This document shows, piece by piece, positions 1 through 8,637 of a DNA stretch of 64,000 nucleotides. The stretch's first letter is position 1, and the number at the start of each line of letters is the position of its first letter. The position numbers and the translations under genes were made by a program. This DNA is from an uncultured Spirochaetales bacterium (GTDB lineage Bacteria > Spirochaetota > Spirochaetia > Sphaerochaetales > Sphaerochaetaceae). Location of the stretch: contig CASEKE010000004.1 of NCBI GenBank assembly GCA_949288415.1, positions 1 to 64,000 on the forward strand, in the 5' to 3' direction. The notes beneath the pieces were generated by a model. It searched no databases, was not told the DNA's origin, and saw nothing but the letters and a program-made list of their open reading frames with translations.

Positions 1-1
1 C

Positions 2-172
2 TACAAGACCATCCCTGTCGCAATACAGTACCTCAGGGGCGGCTACGGCTCGGTCGACATGGGCGCCATGATGGCCATGCTGGTCCTCGCTATGCTACCG
101 GTGATCGTATTCTATCTATCCTGCCAGAAATACATCATCAAGGGCGTCCTCGCCGGCGCAGTTAAAGGCTGA
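2..172 (+). CDS. Carbohydrate ABC transporter permease, MalG family (3' end only)
   Basis: Only the last 56 residues are present; the gene begins upstream of the window. The visible part has a hydrophobic segment (MMAMLVLAMLPVIVFYLSC) followed by QKYIIKG and a C-terminal GAVKG. This is the standard ending of MalG/LacG-type inner-membrane permeases of sugar ABC importers. The gene stops 21 bases before a LacI regulator and is followed by 4-alpha-glucanotransferase, so an alpha-glucan, maltose or maltodextrin importer is the likely context. The substrate is inferred from the neighbours. Confidence 0.85.
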   Translation, partial: YKTIPVAIQYLRGGYGSVDMGAMMAMLVLAMLPVIVFYLSCQKYIIKGVLAGAVKG

Positions 173-193
173 GACAGGAGAAAGGAGGCACAT

Positions 194-1237
194 ATGAAGA
201 GAGGAAAAACCACTATAGCGGACATAGCCAGGAAAAGCGGCTACAGCAAGACTGCGGTGTCCTTTGCGTTCAATGCGCCCTCCAGAATCTCGAAGGAAGC
301 CTGCGACACTATACTCCAGGTGGCAAGGGAACTGGACTACATACCCGACCCGATGGCCAGGAACTTCGTGAGCGGAAAACACATGTCGCTGGGCTTCCTT
401 CTACCCCAAAAGATCGAGAGCAGTCTCAACAACCCGTACACCATAGGCGTTATCCGAGGCATAGCAGCCGTCTGCGAGCAGAACGGTTACAATCTCACGA
501 TGATACCGCCCCTTCACTCCTCGCTGACGGAAGCCGTGAGGAATGCAACGGTCGACGGGCTGATAACTATGGGACATGCGCTCTCCGCGCAGGTGTACGA
601 GATACTGATCAAGAGAGGGCTTCCCGTAGTTACGATCGACAGCGCGGTCGTGGACGGAGTGACCAGCGTCAACGTCGACGACGAGAAGGCGGCAGAGACT
701 GCGGCCGAACACGCGATAGCAATGGGACACAGGAATTTCGCAATCATAACTCTCCCGGATCCGGACTACACGAGTTCTCCCGAGACAAAAACCTCGAGTA
801 CAGCGATAAAGAGACTGAGAGGATACAGGAATGTGCTTGAAAAGAACGGAATCCCCTTTTCTTCGGTCAAGATACTTACGGCGGAAGCCACCTACGAGGC
901 TGGAAGAAAAGCGGGAAAGGAGCTATTCGCCGACGCCGGCGACACTACCTGCATCCTTGCCATGGCGGACATCATCGCACTTGGAATCATCAAGACTGCA
1001 CAGGAGATGGGAATAAAGATTCCGGAGGACTTTTCGATCGTCGGATTCGACGACATAAAGGAAATCAGCAGCATGTTCATCGAGCTCACGACGGTCAGCC
1101 AGAGCGCAGAGGAGAAGGGAAAGACCGCTGCAAATGCCCTTTTCGAACTGATCGAAGGAAAAATCTCCGAGAACAGGACATACTCCATCCCCTACTCGTT
1201 CATCGATAGAAAAACCCTTATGAGGAACATCAAATGA
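194..1237 (+). CDS. LacI family transcriptional regulator
   Basis: A 347-residue regulator with the LacI layout. Residues 6-55 hold the helix-turn-helix and hinge (TTIADIARKSGYSKTAVSFA). Residues 60-345 form the periplasmic-binding-protein-like sensor with the family motif IVGFDD near residue 285. The ATG follows a good Shine-Dalgarno (AAAGGAGG, 5 bases spacing). The gene sits between a MalG-type permease and malQ and overlaps malQ by ATGA. It therefore probably represses or activates this alpha-glucan operon in response to a maltodextrin-like ligand. The ligand and operator are not visible here. Confidence 0.93.
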   Translation: MKRGKTTIADIARKSGYSKTAVSFAFNAPSRISKEACDTILQVARELDYIPDPMARNFVSGKHMSLGFLLPQKIESSLNNPYTIGVIRGIAAVCEQNGYNLTMIPPLHSSLTEAVRNATVDGLITMGHALSAQVYEILIKRGLPVVTIDSAVVDGVTSVNVDDEKAAETAAEHAIAMGHRNFAIITLPDPDYTSSPETKTSSTAIKRLRGYRNVLEKNGIPFSSVKILTAEATYEAGRKAGKELFADAGDTTCILAMADIIALGIIKTAQEMGIKIPEDFSIVGFDDIKEISSMFIELTTVSQSAEEKGKTAANALFELIEGKISENRTYSIPYSFIDRKTLMRNIK

Positions 1238-2811
1238 ATACGGATTACAGAAGATATCTGGGAATACTGATGCACATCACATCGCTTCCGTCCATATACG
1301 GAATCGGAGAGCTTTCAAGCGAGGCATATCGCTTTGCCGACAAGGTAAAAAAAGCCGGGGCCACGCTCTGGCAGGTCCTTCCGCTCGGTCCCACAGGATA
1401 TGGCAACAGTCCGTATGCCGCAAGAAGCGCCTTTGCAGGAAACGAGCTTCTTATCAGCCTGGAGCTTCTTCTCAAGGACGGGCTTCTCGAACCGAACGAC
1501 CTTGTCAACATACCGCAATTCGACGAGGAGAAGGTCGATTTCGACAAAGTCATCACCTACAAGCTCCCGCTTCTCAAGACAGCTGCGAAAAACTTCATTG
1601 CCCGTGATGGGCTCTCGAGCGACGGCTTCAGGAAATTCGTTCTCGACTCGTCGTACTGGCTCGGAGACTATGCCGCATTCATGGTGCTCTACGAGAAGTA
1701 CAACGATGCACGATGGTTCCTCTGGCCGGAAGAAAACCGAAGGCATTCTCCGAAACTCGTGGAGAAAATAAGGGAGGAAAACGGCGACCTGTTTTCCATA
1801 TACGAGGTCATGCAGTACTTCTTCCGCGAACAATGGGCGAAGTTCCACACCTACTGCAGCGAAATAGGCGTGGAACTGATCGGCGACATTCCCATGTTCG
1901 TCGGAGCGGACAGCTGCGACTCGTGGTCGCACACGGATCTTCTCAAGTGCGACAAAAACGGTGCATACTCCGCGATAGCCGGTGTGCCGCCGGACAATTT
2001 CAGCGCGACGGGACAGCTTTGGGGCAACCCGGTCTACAACTGGAAGGAGTGCGAAAGGACCGGCTACAGATGGTGGATCGAAAGACTCAGAAACGAGCTT
2101 TCCCGCGTCGATGTCCTGAGAATAGACCACTTCAGAGGATTCGACGCATACTACGAGATCAAGGCGGGAAGTCCTACTGCAGAACATGGCAAATGGACAA
2201 AGGCCGGAGGCAAGCAGCTCTTCAAGACCGTGCGGGAGACGCTCGGGGACGTGAGGATAATCGCCGAGGATCTCGGCCTGCTTACGGACAGCGTGATAAA
2301 GCTCAGAACGGACAACGGATTTCCAGGGATGAAGATAGCCCAGTTCGGATTTACACGCGACGAACACGGCGCTTTCAATCCATACGACACTTTCCTGCCG
2401 CATAACTACACCAGGGACTTTGTTGCCTACACGGGAACGCATGACAACGAAACGACGCGTGGCTGGTTCGATGCCTTGGATCCGGAAGATCGCCACATGG
2501 TGCGCGAATACCTTTCGTCGAACGACGACGAGATCGTATGGAATCTCATCAGGGCCATAATGATGAGCCCGGCGGACTACGCGATCGTCCCAATGCAGGA
2601 CATACTGGAGCTCGGCTCCTGGGCCAGGATGAACTTTCCTTCCACCTGCAACGAGAAGAACTGGGCCTGGAGAATGAAGAAAGATGCATTTTCCGACTAC
2701 AGGATCAACCGGCTTGCCCTGCTTTCAAAGACATCCGGCAGGAACGGCCTCTCGTACGAGGAAAAGCAGAAGAGCTATTCGACAGGCCTTCCCTGGAAGG
2801 AAAAAAAGTGA
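1234..2811 (+). CDS. malQ: 4-alpha-glucanotransferase (amylomaltase, GH77)
   Basis: Transfers alpha-1,4-glucan segments between maltodextrins in the cytoplasm, releasing glucose and longer chains. The 525 residues match the usual MalQ length. The catalytic set is visible: nucleophile Asp298 in RIDHFRG, acid/base Glu345 in IAEDLG and Asp404 in GTHDNET. The N-terminus has the typical GILMHITSLPS start. The ATG overlaps the regulator's stop codon (ATGA), so the two are translationally coupled. An intrinsic terminator follows 10 bases after the stop, which makes this the last gene of the operon. Confidence 0.97.
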   Translation: MNTDYRRYLGILMHITSLPSIYGIGELSSEAYRFADKVKKAGATLWQVLPLGPTGYGNSPYAARSAFAGNELLISLELLLKDGLLEPNDLVNIPQFDEEKVDFDKVITYKLPLLKTAAKNFIARDGLSSDGFRKFVLDSSYWLGDYAAFMVLYEKYNDARWFLWPEENRRHSPKLVEKIREENGDLFSIYEVMQYFFREQWAKFHTYCSEIGVELIGDIPMFVGADSCDSWSHTDLLKCDKNGAYSAIAGVPPDNFSATGQLWGNPVYNWKECERTGYRWWIERLRNELSRVDVLRIDHFRGFDAYYEIKAGSPTAEHGKWTKAGGKQLFKTVRETLGDVRIIAEDLGLLTDSVIKLRTDNGFPGMKIAQFGFTRDEHGAFNPYDTFLPHNYTRDFVAYTGTHDNETTRGWFDALDPEDRHMVREYLSSNDDEIVWNLIRAIMMSPADYAIVPMQDILELGSWARMNFPSTCNEKNWAWRMKKDAFSDYRINRLALLSKTSGRNGLSYEEKQKSYSTGLPWKEKK

Positions 2812-2821
2812 AATGAAAGCG

Positions 2822-2849
2822 GATTCCTCCGGAAGGGGGAATCTTTTTT
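2822..2849 (+). terminator. Intrinsic terminator after malQ
   Basis: A 9-bp stem (GATTCCTCC with GGGGGAATC, one G-U pair) closes a GGAA tetraloop and runs straight into six T residues. It ends the alpha-glucan operon. Confidence 0.93.
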
Positions 2850-2923
2850 GCCATTTAACTCCTTGCTGTTCTGCAAGATAGCTGGAAAGAACACGTTTTT
2901 TTCAATTATTTTACTCAAAAGTG

Positions 2924-2952
2924 TTGCAAAAAAGCCTCAAATCTGCCATATT
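2924..2952 (+). promoter_or_regulatory. Putative promoter of tRNA-Val
   Basis: TTGCAA and CATATT are separated by 17 bases, and the expected start lies about 7 bases before the tRNA. The -10 box matches the consensus at only four of six positions. Confidence 0.4.
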
Positions 2953-2966
2953 ACATGAGGTAGCGC

Positions 2967-3038
2967 GGACGATTAGCTCAGTGGGAGAGCATCTGCTTGA
3001 CGTGCAGAGGGTCGTAAGTTCAATCCTTACATCGTCCA
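2967..3038 (+). tRNA. tRNA-Val (anticodon GAC)
   Basis: A full cloverleaf of 72 bases can be drawn. The acceptor stem is GGACGAT/ATCGTCC, the D arm GCTC..GAGC, the anticodon arm TCTGC/GCAGA with loop TTGACGT, and the T arm GTAAG/CTTAC with TTC in its loop. The anticodon GAC reads valine codons GUC and GUU. The 3' CCA is not encoded after the discriminator A, so it must be added by CCA transferase. An intrinsic terminator follows four bases later, so the gene is transcribed alone. Confidence 0.95.
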
Positions 3039-3042
3039 AAGG

Positions 3043-3067
3043 GCACTCGGAAACGAGTGCTTTTTTT
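3043..3067 (+). terminator. Intrinsic terminator after tRNA-Val
   Basis: Stem GCACTCG/CGAGTGC, GAAA tetraloop, then seven T residues. The T-run ends three bases before the start codon of the next gene. Confidence 0.93.
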
Positions 3068-3070
3068 ATT

Positions 3071-4234
3071 ATGAAAGAACGAACCACCGATTGCCCGATT
3101 GCATATAAGTGCGGAGGATGCATATACTCCGATGTCCCCTATGAGACCGAACTCAGGGAGAAGACCGACTACGTATTCTCCCTATTCGGCGATCTATGTC
3201 CCGTATACAGGATAAAGGGAATGGACGATCCCTATCGCTATCGCGACAAGGTCCAGGCCGTATTCGGTACCGACAGGACACGACGCACAATATCAGGACT
3301 ATATATAAGAGGAACCCATCACCTGATCGAAGTGCGCGACTGTCTGCTCGAGTTCAAGGAGGCCTCATCCATCCTTCTTGCCGTCAGACGGCTGATGAAG
3401 AGCTATGGCCTTCACAGCTACGACGAGGACGAGATGAGAGGAGACATCAGACACGTGCTTCTGAGAAAGGGACACAACTCGGGAGAGATTCTCTGTACTC
3501 TCATTTTCGGAAACGACAACTTCAAAAGGAAGAAGGAATTCGCGAATGCACTCCATGCGATGTGTCCTGAAATAAACACCGTCCTATTCCAGATCAACGG
3601 AGAGAAGACAAGCATGGTCCTCTCATCCGGCAGGATACATACGCTCTACGGCAAAGGATATATCGAAGATACCCTTTCCGGCCTCAGGTTCAGGATCTCC
3701 GCATCCTCCTTCTACCAGATCAACAGCAGGCAGACCGAGGTACTGTACGACATGGCGCTTCTGATGGCGGATCTCAAGGGGAACGAAAGAGTGCTCGATG
3801 CATACTCCGGTACGGGAACCATCACCCTTCTCGCCGCAAGGAAGGCTCGCAGTGCCGTAGGAGTCGAACTCAACGAGGAAGCGGTCAGGAACGCCACCGA
3901 GAACATGATGCTGAACAATATCGGAAATGCACGCTTCATCCAGGCGGATGCATCGGCATACTGCAAGCAGATGGCAAAGGAAAAAGAAAAATTCGACGTC
4001 GCTTTTCTCGACCCTCCACGTTCAGGATCCGACGAGAGATTCCTCTCGTCCCTTATCAGGCTCTCCCCGGAAAAGATCGTCTACATCTCATGCAATCCGG
4101 AGACGCAGAGACGGGATGTCGACTACCTCGAGAAGTTCGGTCCATACAGGACGACGGCAATACAGCCTGTGGACATGTTCCCAAGGACGGAGCATGTCGA
4201 AACGGTCGCCCTGCTTGAAAAGACGAAAGATTGA
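3071..4234 (+). CDS. 23S rRNA (uracil-5-)-methyltransferase, RumA/RlmD family
   Basis: SAM-dependent RNA m5U methyltransferase of the TrmA/RlmD family, 387 residues. Cys8, Cys14 and Cys17 (motif CGGC) with Cys91 (VRDCLLE) match the family's [4Fe-4S] ligands. The SAM site is LDAYSGTGTITLLAA near residue 240. The catalytic Cys341 lies in YISCNPETQRRD, after FLDPPRSG. There is no N-terminal TRAM domain, unlike RlmD. The open frame extends upstream through the tRNA, but the ATG at 3071 is the only sensible start because Cys8 must be included. It has no Shine-Dalgarno and abuts the tRNA terminator. The exact target uridine (747 or 1939) cannot be told. Confidence 0.88.
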   Translation: MKERTTDCPIAYKCGGCIYSDVPYETELREKTDYVFSLFGDLCPVYRIKGMDDPYRYRDKVQAVFGTDRTRRTISGLYIRGTHHLIEVRDCLLEFKEASSILLAVRRLMKSYGLHSYDEDEMRGDIRHVLLRKGHNSGEILCTLIFGNDNFKRKKEFANALHAMCPEINTVLFQINGEKTSMVLSSGRIHTLYGKGYIEDTLSGLRFRISASSFYQINSRQTEVLYDMALLMADLKGNERVLDAYSGTGTITLLAARKARSAVGVELNEEAVRNATENMMLNNIGNARFIQADASAYCKQMAKEKEKFDVAFLDPPRSGSDERFLSSLIRLSPEKIVYISCNPETQRRDVDYLEKFGPYRTTAIQPVDMFPRTEHVETVALLEKTKD

Positions 4235-4373
4235 CCAGCCGATACGGCTTCCTGCGCAACTAACACGGATCGCAGCGGATGCCGAGCCTCCGGGATGCGA
4301 CAACTCCCCCTGTATACAAAACTCAGACTTTTGCCAGATTATCAATTTTTCTTTGAATATTTTATGCATATTA

Positions 4374-4402
4374 TTGACATAAATATGCAAAATATGTATA
4401 TA
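4374..4402 (+). promoter_or_regulatory. Sigma-70 promoter of the amino-acid-binding protein gene
   Basis: Perfect -35 TTGACA, 17-base spacer and -10 TATATA in very AT-rich sequence. Several ATGCAT/TGCATA half-sites surround it and could be operator sequences. Confidence 0.85.
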
Positions 4403-4427
4403 AAGTGCATATATTTGAAAGAAACAT

Positions 4428-5183
4428 ATGATGAAGAAAACAATTGCTCTGATTGTCACGGCCTGCATGATACTTTCTGCCGCCTTCGCATCCGGCGCGG
4501 GAGAAAACAAAGGAAAACTGTCTTACATGGTCGCATCCGACTGCACATGGCCACCTATGGAATACATTGACGAGAACGGCGATATCGTCGGGTTCGACAT
4601 CGACCTCATCGCGCTGATCTCTGAAAAGACCGGTGTAGAGTTCTCGGTGAAGAACGTGGCATGGGACACGATCTTCGCTGGACTTGCAAACGGACAGTAC
4701 GACGTGGTCTGCTCATCTGTGACCATCACGGAGGACAGGATGAAGGCCCTCGACTTCACTGCACCGTACACGACTAACGGGCAGGTTGTCGTGGCTCCGA
4801 CCGAAAGCACTTTCGAAAGCGTTTCGGATCTTGCCGGACTGTCAGTAGGTGTTCAGATCGGCACAAGCGGAGACTTTGCCCTGGACAGCTACGGAACCGA
4901 TACGAAGAGGTATGACGACATCGGACTCGCGATCGAGGATATGCTCAACGGCAATCTCGATGCATGCGTGTGCGATGCGCTCATCGCAGCGGACTACGTC
5001 ATGAAGAACGAGAAATATGCGGGACTGATGAAAATCGTCGGAGAGCCCTTTACCGACGAGCAGTTCGGAATCGCGGTGAAAAAGGGAAACAGCGAGGCCC
5101 TCGACATACTCGACGAGGGACTCAGGATCGCAGAGGAAGACGGATCCCTTGCTGAGCTCAAAGCAAAGTGGGGTGTTGTTTGA
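4428..5183 (+). CDS. Amino acid ABC transporter substrate-binding protein (SBP family 3)
   Basis: A 251-residue periplasmic binding protein. A signal peptide (MMKK, hydrophobic core, AFA then SG) should be cut by signal peptidase I near residue 22. The mature part has the SBP_bac_3 pattern (WPPMEYIDENGDIVGFDIDL; later SSVTITEDRMKALDFTAPY). That family binds polar amino acids such as Gln, Arg, Cys or His. No permease or ATPase gene is adjacent. It has its own strong promoter and terminator, so it is an orphan receptor that must dock on a transporter encoded elsewhere. The ligand cannot be predicted. Confidence 0.92.
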   Translation: MMKKTIALIVTACMILSAAFASGAGENKGKLSYMVASDCTWPPMEYIDENGDIVGFDIDLIALISEKTGVEFSVKNVAWDTIFAGLANGQYDVVCSSVTITEDRMKALDFTAPYTTNGQVVVAPTESTFESVSDLAGLSVGVQIGTSGDFALDSYGTDTKRYDDIGLAIEDMLNGNLDACVCDALIAADYVMKNEKYAGLMKIVGEPFTDEQFGIAVKKGNSEALDILDEGLRIAEEDGSLAELKAKWGVV

Positions 5184-5210
5184 TAGACTTTCCGCAAGGG
5201 ACGTCGCTTG

Positions 5211-5242
5211 CCGCGGGAAAACATTTTCCTGCGGCGTTTTTA
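5211..5242 (+). terminator. Intrinsic terminator after the amino-acid-binding protein gene
   Basis: Long stem GCCGCGGGAA paired with TTCCTGCGGC (one G-U) around a short A/T loop, followed by GTTTTT. Confidence 0.92.
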
Positions 5243-5281
5243 TTGCCGAAGCACCTTGCGATCCGTGACAACAGAATTCTT

Positions 5282-5310
5282 TTGACCAATCACCGCACCG
5301 GTCTTAGACT
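5282..5310 (+). promoter_or_regulatory. Putative promoter of the DUF3307 gene
   Basis: TTGACC, 17 bases, TAGACT. The transcript would carry a leader of about 110 bases in which no known riboswitch was recognised. Confidence 0.5.
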
Positions 5311-5427
5311 GTTCTTGAGGGACGATGTCCTGCGGCATATTGCATGATCGGTCCGACAATAGAAGAGCTTGGACGGCTCATAAAGCCAGAATAGGACAAG
5401 AGCAACTCAAAAAGTGGGGATGAAATC

Positions 5428-6174
5428 ATGTACGAAAGAATAATGTTTCTGGAACTTCTTCTTGTATGCCATGTCCTTGGAGACTTCGTATTGCAGTCCG
5501 ACAGGATCGAAGCAGACAAGGAAAGCGTCGTGGGAGCATACTTCAAGCACATACTGCTCTACGCGCTTCCGTTTCTCGGATGCTATCTTCTTTCCTATAT
5601 CGGATTCAGGACGGCGGAATTGATATTTTCTATCCTCAGCTGCGTCTTTGTACATGCGCTCATCGACCTGACTAAGATAAAGGTTGCAGGAAGGATCGAG
5701 GAAAGACACGGCGAAGACGACTCGGGAAGGCGCGAGACATGGCTGTTCGCGGTCGACCAGGGCCTGCATCTCGCTACTCTCATATCGGTAGTCGTCCTCT
5801 CCCAGCCCGGTCCGATGGACATGCCGAAGATCGCAGAAAGGACGGTTCCTTTCGTCCTTTACCTGCTTTGCCTCGCAAAACCGGCGAACATCGTTTTTCC
5901 TAAGCTCTTTCCCGGACTTCACGAAGAAGAGGAAAACACTTCGGGAAAGCTGATAGGAACTCTCGAGCGCCTGATGGTCGGTCTTCTCATCCTTCTTTCG
6001 CAGTATACGGCGATCGGCCTTGCGATGATTGCGCAGTCCGTCGCGAGGTATGCAAGGACGGACAGGAACCCAGGTGCCGTGGAGTACTACATAATGGAGA
6101 CGCTTTACAACGTGCTCTGCCCGCTTGCTCTGTACTTCATCGTATTCCGCATCCCTGCGTTCATCGCGGCCTGA
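5428..6174 (+). CDS. DUF3307 family membrane protein
   Basis: A 248-residue inner-membrane protein. The N-terminus LVCHVLGDFVLQSDRI and the later VHALIDLTKI are the signature of DUF3307, a family of unknown function often found near phage-defence or metabolic genes. About six hydrophobic segments are visible, at roughly residues 8-24, 40-60, 65-80, 110-125, 132-150 and 175-200, with the last at the C-terminus. The start is supported by GGGGATGAAATC before the ATG. Its 3' end overlaps the convergent esterase gene by 14 bases. No function can be assigned. Confidence 0.8.
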   Translation: MYERIMFLELLLVCHVLGDFVLQSDRIEADKESVVGAYFKHILLYALPFLGCYLLSYIGFRTAELIFSILSCVFVHALIDLTKIKVAGRIEERHGEDDSGRRETWLFAVDQGLHLATLISVVVLSQPGPMDMPKIAERTVPFVLYLLCLAKPANIVFPKLFPGLHEEEENTSGKLIGTLERLMVGLLILLSQYTAIGLAMIAQSVARYARTDRNPGAVEYYIMETLYNVLCPLALYFIVFRIPAFIAA

Positions 6175-7057
6175 CGAGGCGGCGGAAGAAATCGCATTCC
6201 TCGGCATTGCACGAAGCGGCTTCGGGACGCCTCATGTCGCAATGGAAGTCGTGAGGCAGCCTGTCGTTTCTGTTTCCGTACACGCGGTACGAGAACTCCA
6301 CATCGGCCTTCTCCAGGCTCAAGACCATCAAAGGAGCCTGCGAACGCAAAAAATCTCCAGTACTCGTCATGACGAATGTCACAGGATACGACGACGTCAC
6401 ATGACGCGTGACATCTATGAGCTCAAGCTCCTTCGGGCTTCCTCCATCGGGAAGAAGATCCTGCAGCAGCGCCCTCGTCCTTTCGTCGATCCGAAGGTCT
6501 CCGTCTTTTATGCTGTATACCCCGCAGTTGAGCGCGATCGACATAAGCGTGAACCCCGTCGCGGGTAAAAATGGATAGCATGACGCATAGTCCGCGTTCG
6601 TAAGAAAAGCGGAATAAAGTCCGAGAAGATGGGCTCCGGCCGAGTCCCCTACCGCAAAAACGTTGCGACAATCGAGGCCGAAGCGCTCCGCATTTTCCAC
6701 GACCCAGCCGAATACCATGTTCGTATCCTCCAACGAGGACGGAAACTTGAATTCGGGAGCGAGCCGGTATGTGAAATTCACTACCGCAAAGCCGTGCTCC
6801 GCAAGACTCATCGCATAGTACTGGTATCTCTCCTTGTCCCCATAGACCCATCCGCCGCCGTGCACACTGACTATCACGGGCAGAATTCCGTCTCCCGCGG
6901 CCTTGGGGCGATAGAGATCCAGGCGCTGCCAGAATTCGTCCGGACCATAGATAATGTCATCGAACCTCTCGATGCCTTCGGGAGCGCAAAGCCCTGCGTC
7001 CCTGATGTCGTCCCCCATCTTGAATTCCTTCCTGACCTGATCGCTGACCGCAGACAT
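6161..7057 (-). CDS. Alpha/beta hydrolase (esterase/lipase family)
   Basis: A 298-residue cytoplasmic hydrolase of the hormone-sensitive-lipase type. The oxyanion-hole motif HGGGW follows a beta strand (IVSVHGGGWVYG, about residue 65). The nucleophile elbow is GDSAGAH (Ser near residue 139). A late His in LPHDFH is a plausible third member of the triad. Such enzymes hydrolyse short carboxylic esters; the natural substrate is unknown. The start has a strong site, AAAAAGGAGG with six bases to the ATG. It is monocistronic and convergent with the DUF3307 gene. Confidence 0.88.
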   Translation of the reverse strand: MSAVSDQVRKEFKMGDDIRDAGLCAPEGIERFDDIIYGPDEFWQRLDLYRPKAAGDGILPVIVSVHGGGWVYGDKERYQYYAMSLAEHGFAVVNFTYRLAPEFKFPSSLEDTNMVFGWVVENAERFGLDCRNVFAVGDSAGAHLLGLYSAFLTNADYASCYPFLPATGFTLMSIALNCGVYSIKDGDLRIDERTRALLQDLLPDGGSPKELELIDVTRHVTSSYPVTFVMTSTGDFLRSQAPLMVLSLEKADVEFSYRVYGNRNDRLPHDFHCDMRRPEAASCNAEECDFFRRLVRPR

Positions 7058-7120
7058 GGAATACCTCCTTTTTCAGAATGATAACATGAGAGCGAAGGAA
7101 TATAAGGAAAAAAGACGCAA

Positions 7121-7149
7121 TTGCGACCATGTCCGTTTTCTGATATACT
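7121..7149 (+). promoter_or_regulatory. Promoter of the MATE-yaaA operon
   Basis: TTGCGA, 17 bases, TATACT. The start of transcription would fall near 7156, giving a leader of about 60 bases. Confidence 0.65.
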
Positions 7150-7215
7150 CGGCCATATGGAAACGGGCCGCTCTACGATCGTCGGATCCGATCGGGAGGA
7201 CAAGGAGATTCCGTC

Positions 7216-8637
7216 ATGGAAGAAAGACATTCGGATTCAAGATCCAATCCGCTGGGCATCGACGACACGAGAAAACTTCTCGTACGCTTCGCGGTTCCCA
7301 GCATCATCGCGATGCTCGTCTCGAGCCTGTACAACATAGTCGACCAGATATTCATAGGACAGGGAGTCGGATACCTCGGAAACGCGGCGACCAACGTCGC
7401 CTACCCTTTTTCGACGATATGTCTCTCGATCGCGCTTCTGATCGGAATCGGAAGCGCTGCCAATTTCAATCTTTCGCTCGGGGCAAAGGACGAAGAGACG
7501 GCAGCGAGAACCGTAGGCAACGCTGTGATCCTCCTTGCCGTTCTTGGTCTTTCGCTCATGACAGTGACACTGGTTTTCTCTAGAAGACTTATATATCTTT
7601 TCGGGTGCACGCCGGAGATAGAACCGTACGCCATGACCTATGTGCGGATATGTGCGCTGGGATTTCCCGCCCTGATTTTCACGAACGGACTTTCGTCCCT
7701 TGCCCGTGCTGACGGATCACCGCGCTATTCCATGGCAATGATGCTGCTCGGGGCGGTGATCAACACAATACTCGACCCTGTATTCATCTTCGTATTCGAT
7801 TGGGGGATTGCAGGTGCGGCATGGGCCACGATCATAGGGCAGTATGCATCCTGCATCCTCGGAGCATGCTATCTCGGGCGCTTCAGGACAGTCGCTCTGG
7901 CCAAGTCGGCTTTCAGGTTCTCTCACACAATAGGAGGCAGGATATGCCAGCTTGGACTTTCCAACAGCCTGAATCAGCTTGCCATGACGCTCGTGCAGAT
8001 AGTCCTGAACAACAGTCTGACCTACTACGGCGCCCTTTCTGTGTACGGTGCGGAGATACCGCTTGCCTCGTCGGGGATAGTGATAAAGCTCAACTCGATC
8101 ATGATAAGCATAGTCGTGGGAATAAACCAGGGCAACCAGCCCATCCTCTCATTCAACTACGGCGCAAAAAAGTATTCCAGGGTAAAAAAGGCATATTTCA
8201 ACGGGATCGCAGCCGGTCTCGTCGTCACCTGCACAGGCTATGTGCTGGCAAACGTCTTCCCTGACGAGATAATATCGTTCTTTGGACGCGGCAACGCACT
8301 TTACATGCAGTTCGCAGTCAGATTCCTGAGGTACTACATGACCTTCAGTTTCCTAAATGCGGTACAGATACTCACCTCCAACTACTTCGCGGCGATAGGA
8401 TTCCCGATGAAAGGCGTGTTCCTCTCTTTGACCAGGCAGGTGATACTGCTCATTCCCATCGTCCTTGTCCTGCCACTGTTCCTCGGCCTCGACGGAATAC
8501 TCTACGCGACGCCTGCAGCGGATCTGCTGAGCTTCCTTATAGCCGTCGCCCTAATGGCGAAGGAGATGGGAAGGATGAAACATTTGATCGCCCATGAAAA
8601 TGATGATATCACCGGCAAAGAAGATGAAACGGCCTGA
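7216..8637 (+). CDS. MATE family multidrug/metabolite exporter
   Basis: A 473-residue inner-membrane antiporter with about twelve transmembrane segments. It shows the MATE repeat twice: LVRFAVPSIIAMLVSSLYNIVD near the N-terminus and the equivalent LGLSNSLNQLAMTLVQ after residue 240. PSIIAMLVSSLYNIVDQIFIG is the MepA/NorM hallmark. MATE proteins extrude cationic drugs or metabolites using Na+ or H+ gradients. The start has AAGGAG nine bases upstream. The last 44 bases overlap the start of yaaA in another frame, so the two genes are coupled. A second, different MATE gene lies downstream in opposite orientation. Confidence 0.93.
   Translation: MEERHSDSRSNPLGIDDTRKLLVRFAVPSIIAMLVSSLYNIVDQIFIGQGVGYLGNAATNVAYPFSTICLSIALLIGIGSAANFNLSLGAKDEETAARTVGNAVILLAVLGLSLMTVTLVFSRRLIYLFGCTPEIEPYAMTYVRICALGFPALIFTNGLSSLARADGSPRYSMAMMLLGAVINTILDPVFIFVFDWGIAGAAWATIIGQYASCILGACYLGRFRTVALAKSAFRFSHTIGGRICQLGLSNSLNQLAMTLVQIVLNNSLTYYGALSVYGAEIPLASSGIVIKLNSIMISIVVGINQGNQPILSFNYGAKKYSRVKKAYFNGIAAGLVVTCTGYVLANVFPDEIISFFGRGNALYMQFAVRFLRYYMTFSFLNAVQILTSNYFAAIGFPMKGVFLSLTRQVILLIPIVLVLPLFLGLDGILYATPAADLLSFLIAVALMAKEMGRMKHLIAHENDDITGKEDETA

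Noticed and set aside
1315-2496. A 393-codon minus-strand frame inside malQ
   Set aside because: It mirrors malQ, which has all catalytic residues; the long frame comes from biased codon use.
2921-3070. N-terminal extension of the rRNA methylase through the tRNA
   Set aside because: It would translate the tRNA-Val and its terminator; the protein from 3071 is complete.
7157-7339. A 60-codon frame starting 7 bases after the MATE promoter -10 box, out of frame with the exporter
   Set aside because: Its position resembles the leaderless genes, but the peptide is Arg/Ser-rich without features and overlaps the MATE start, so chance is likelier.
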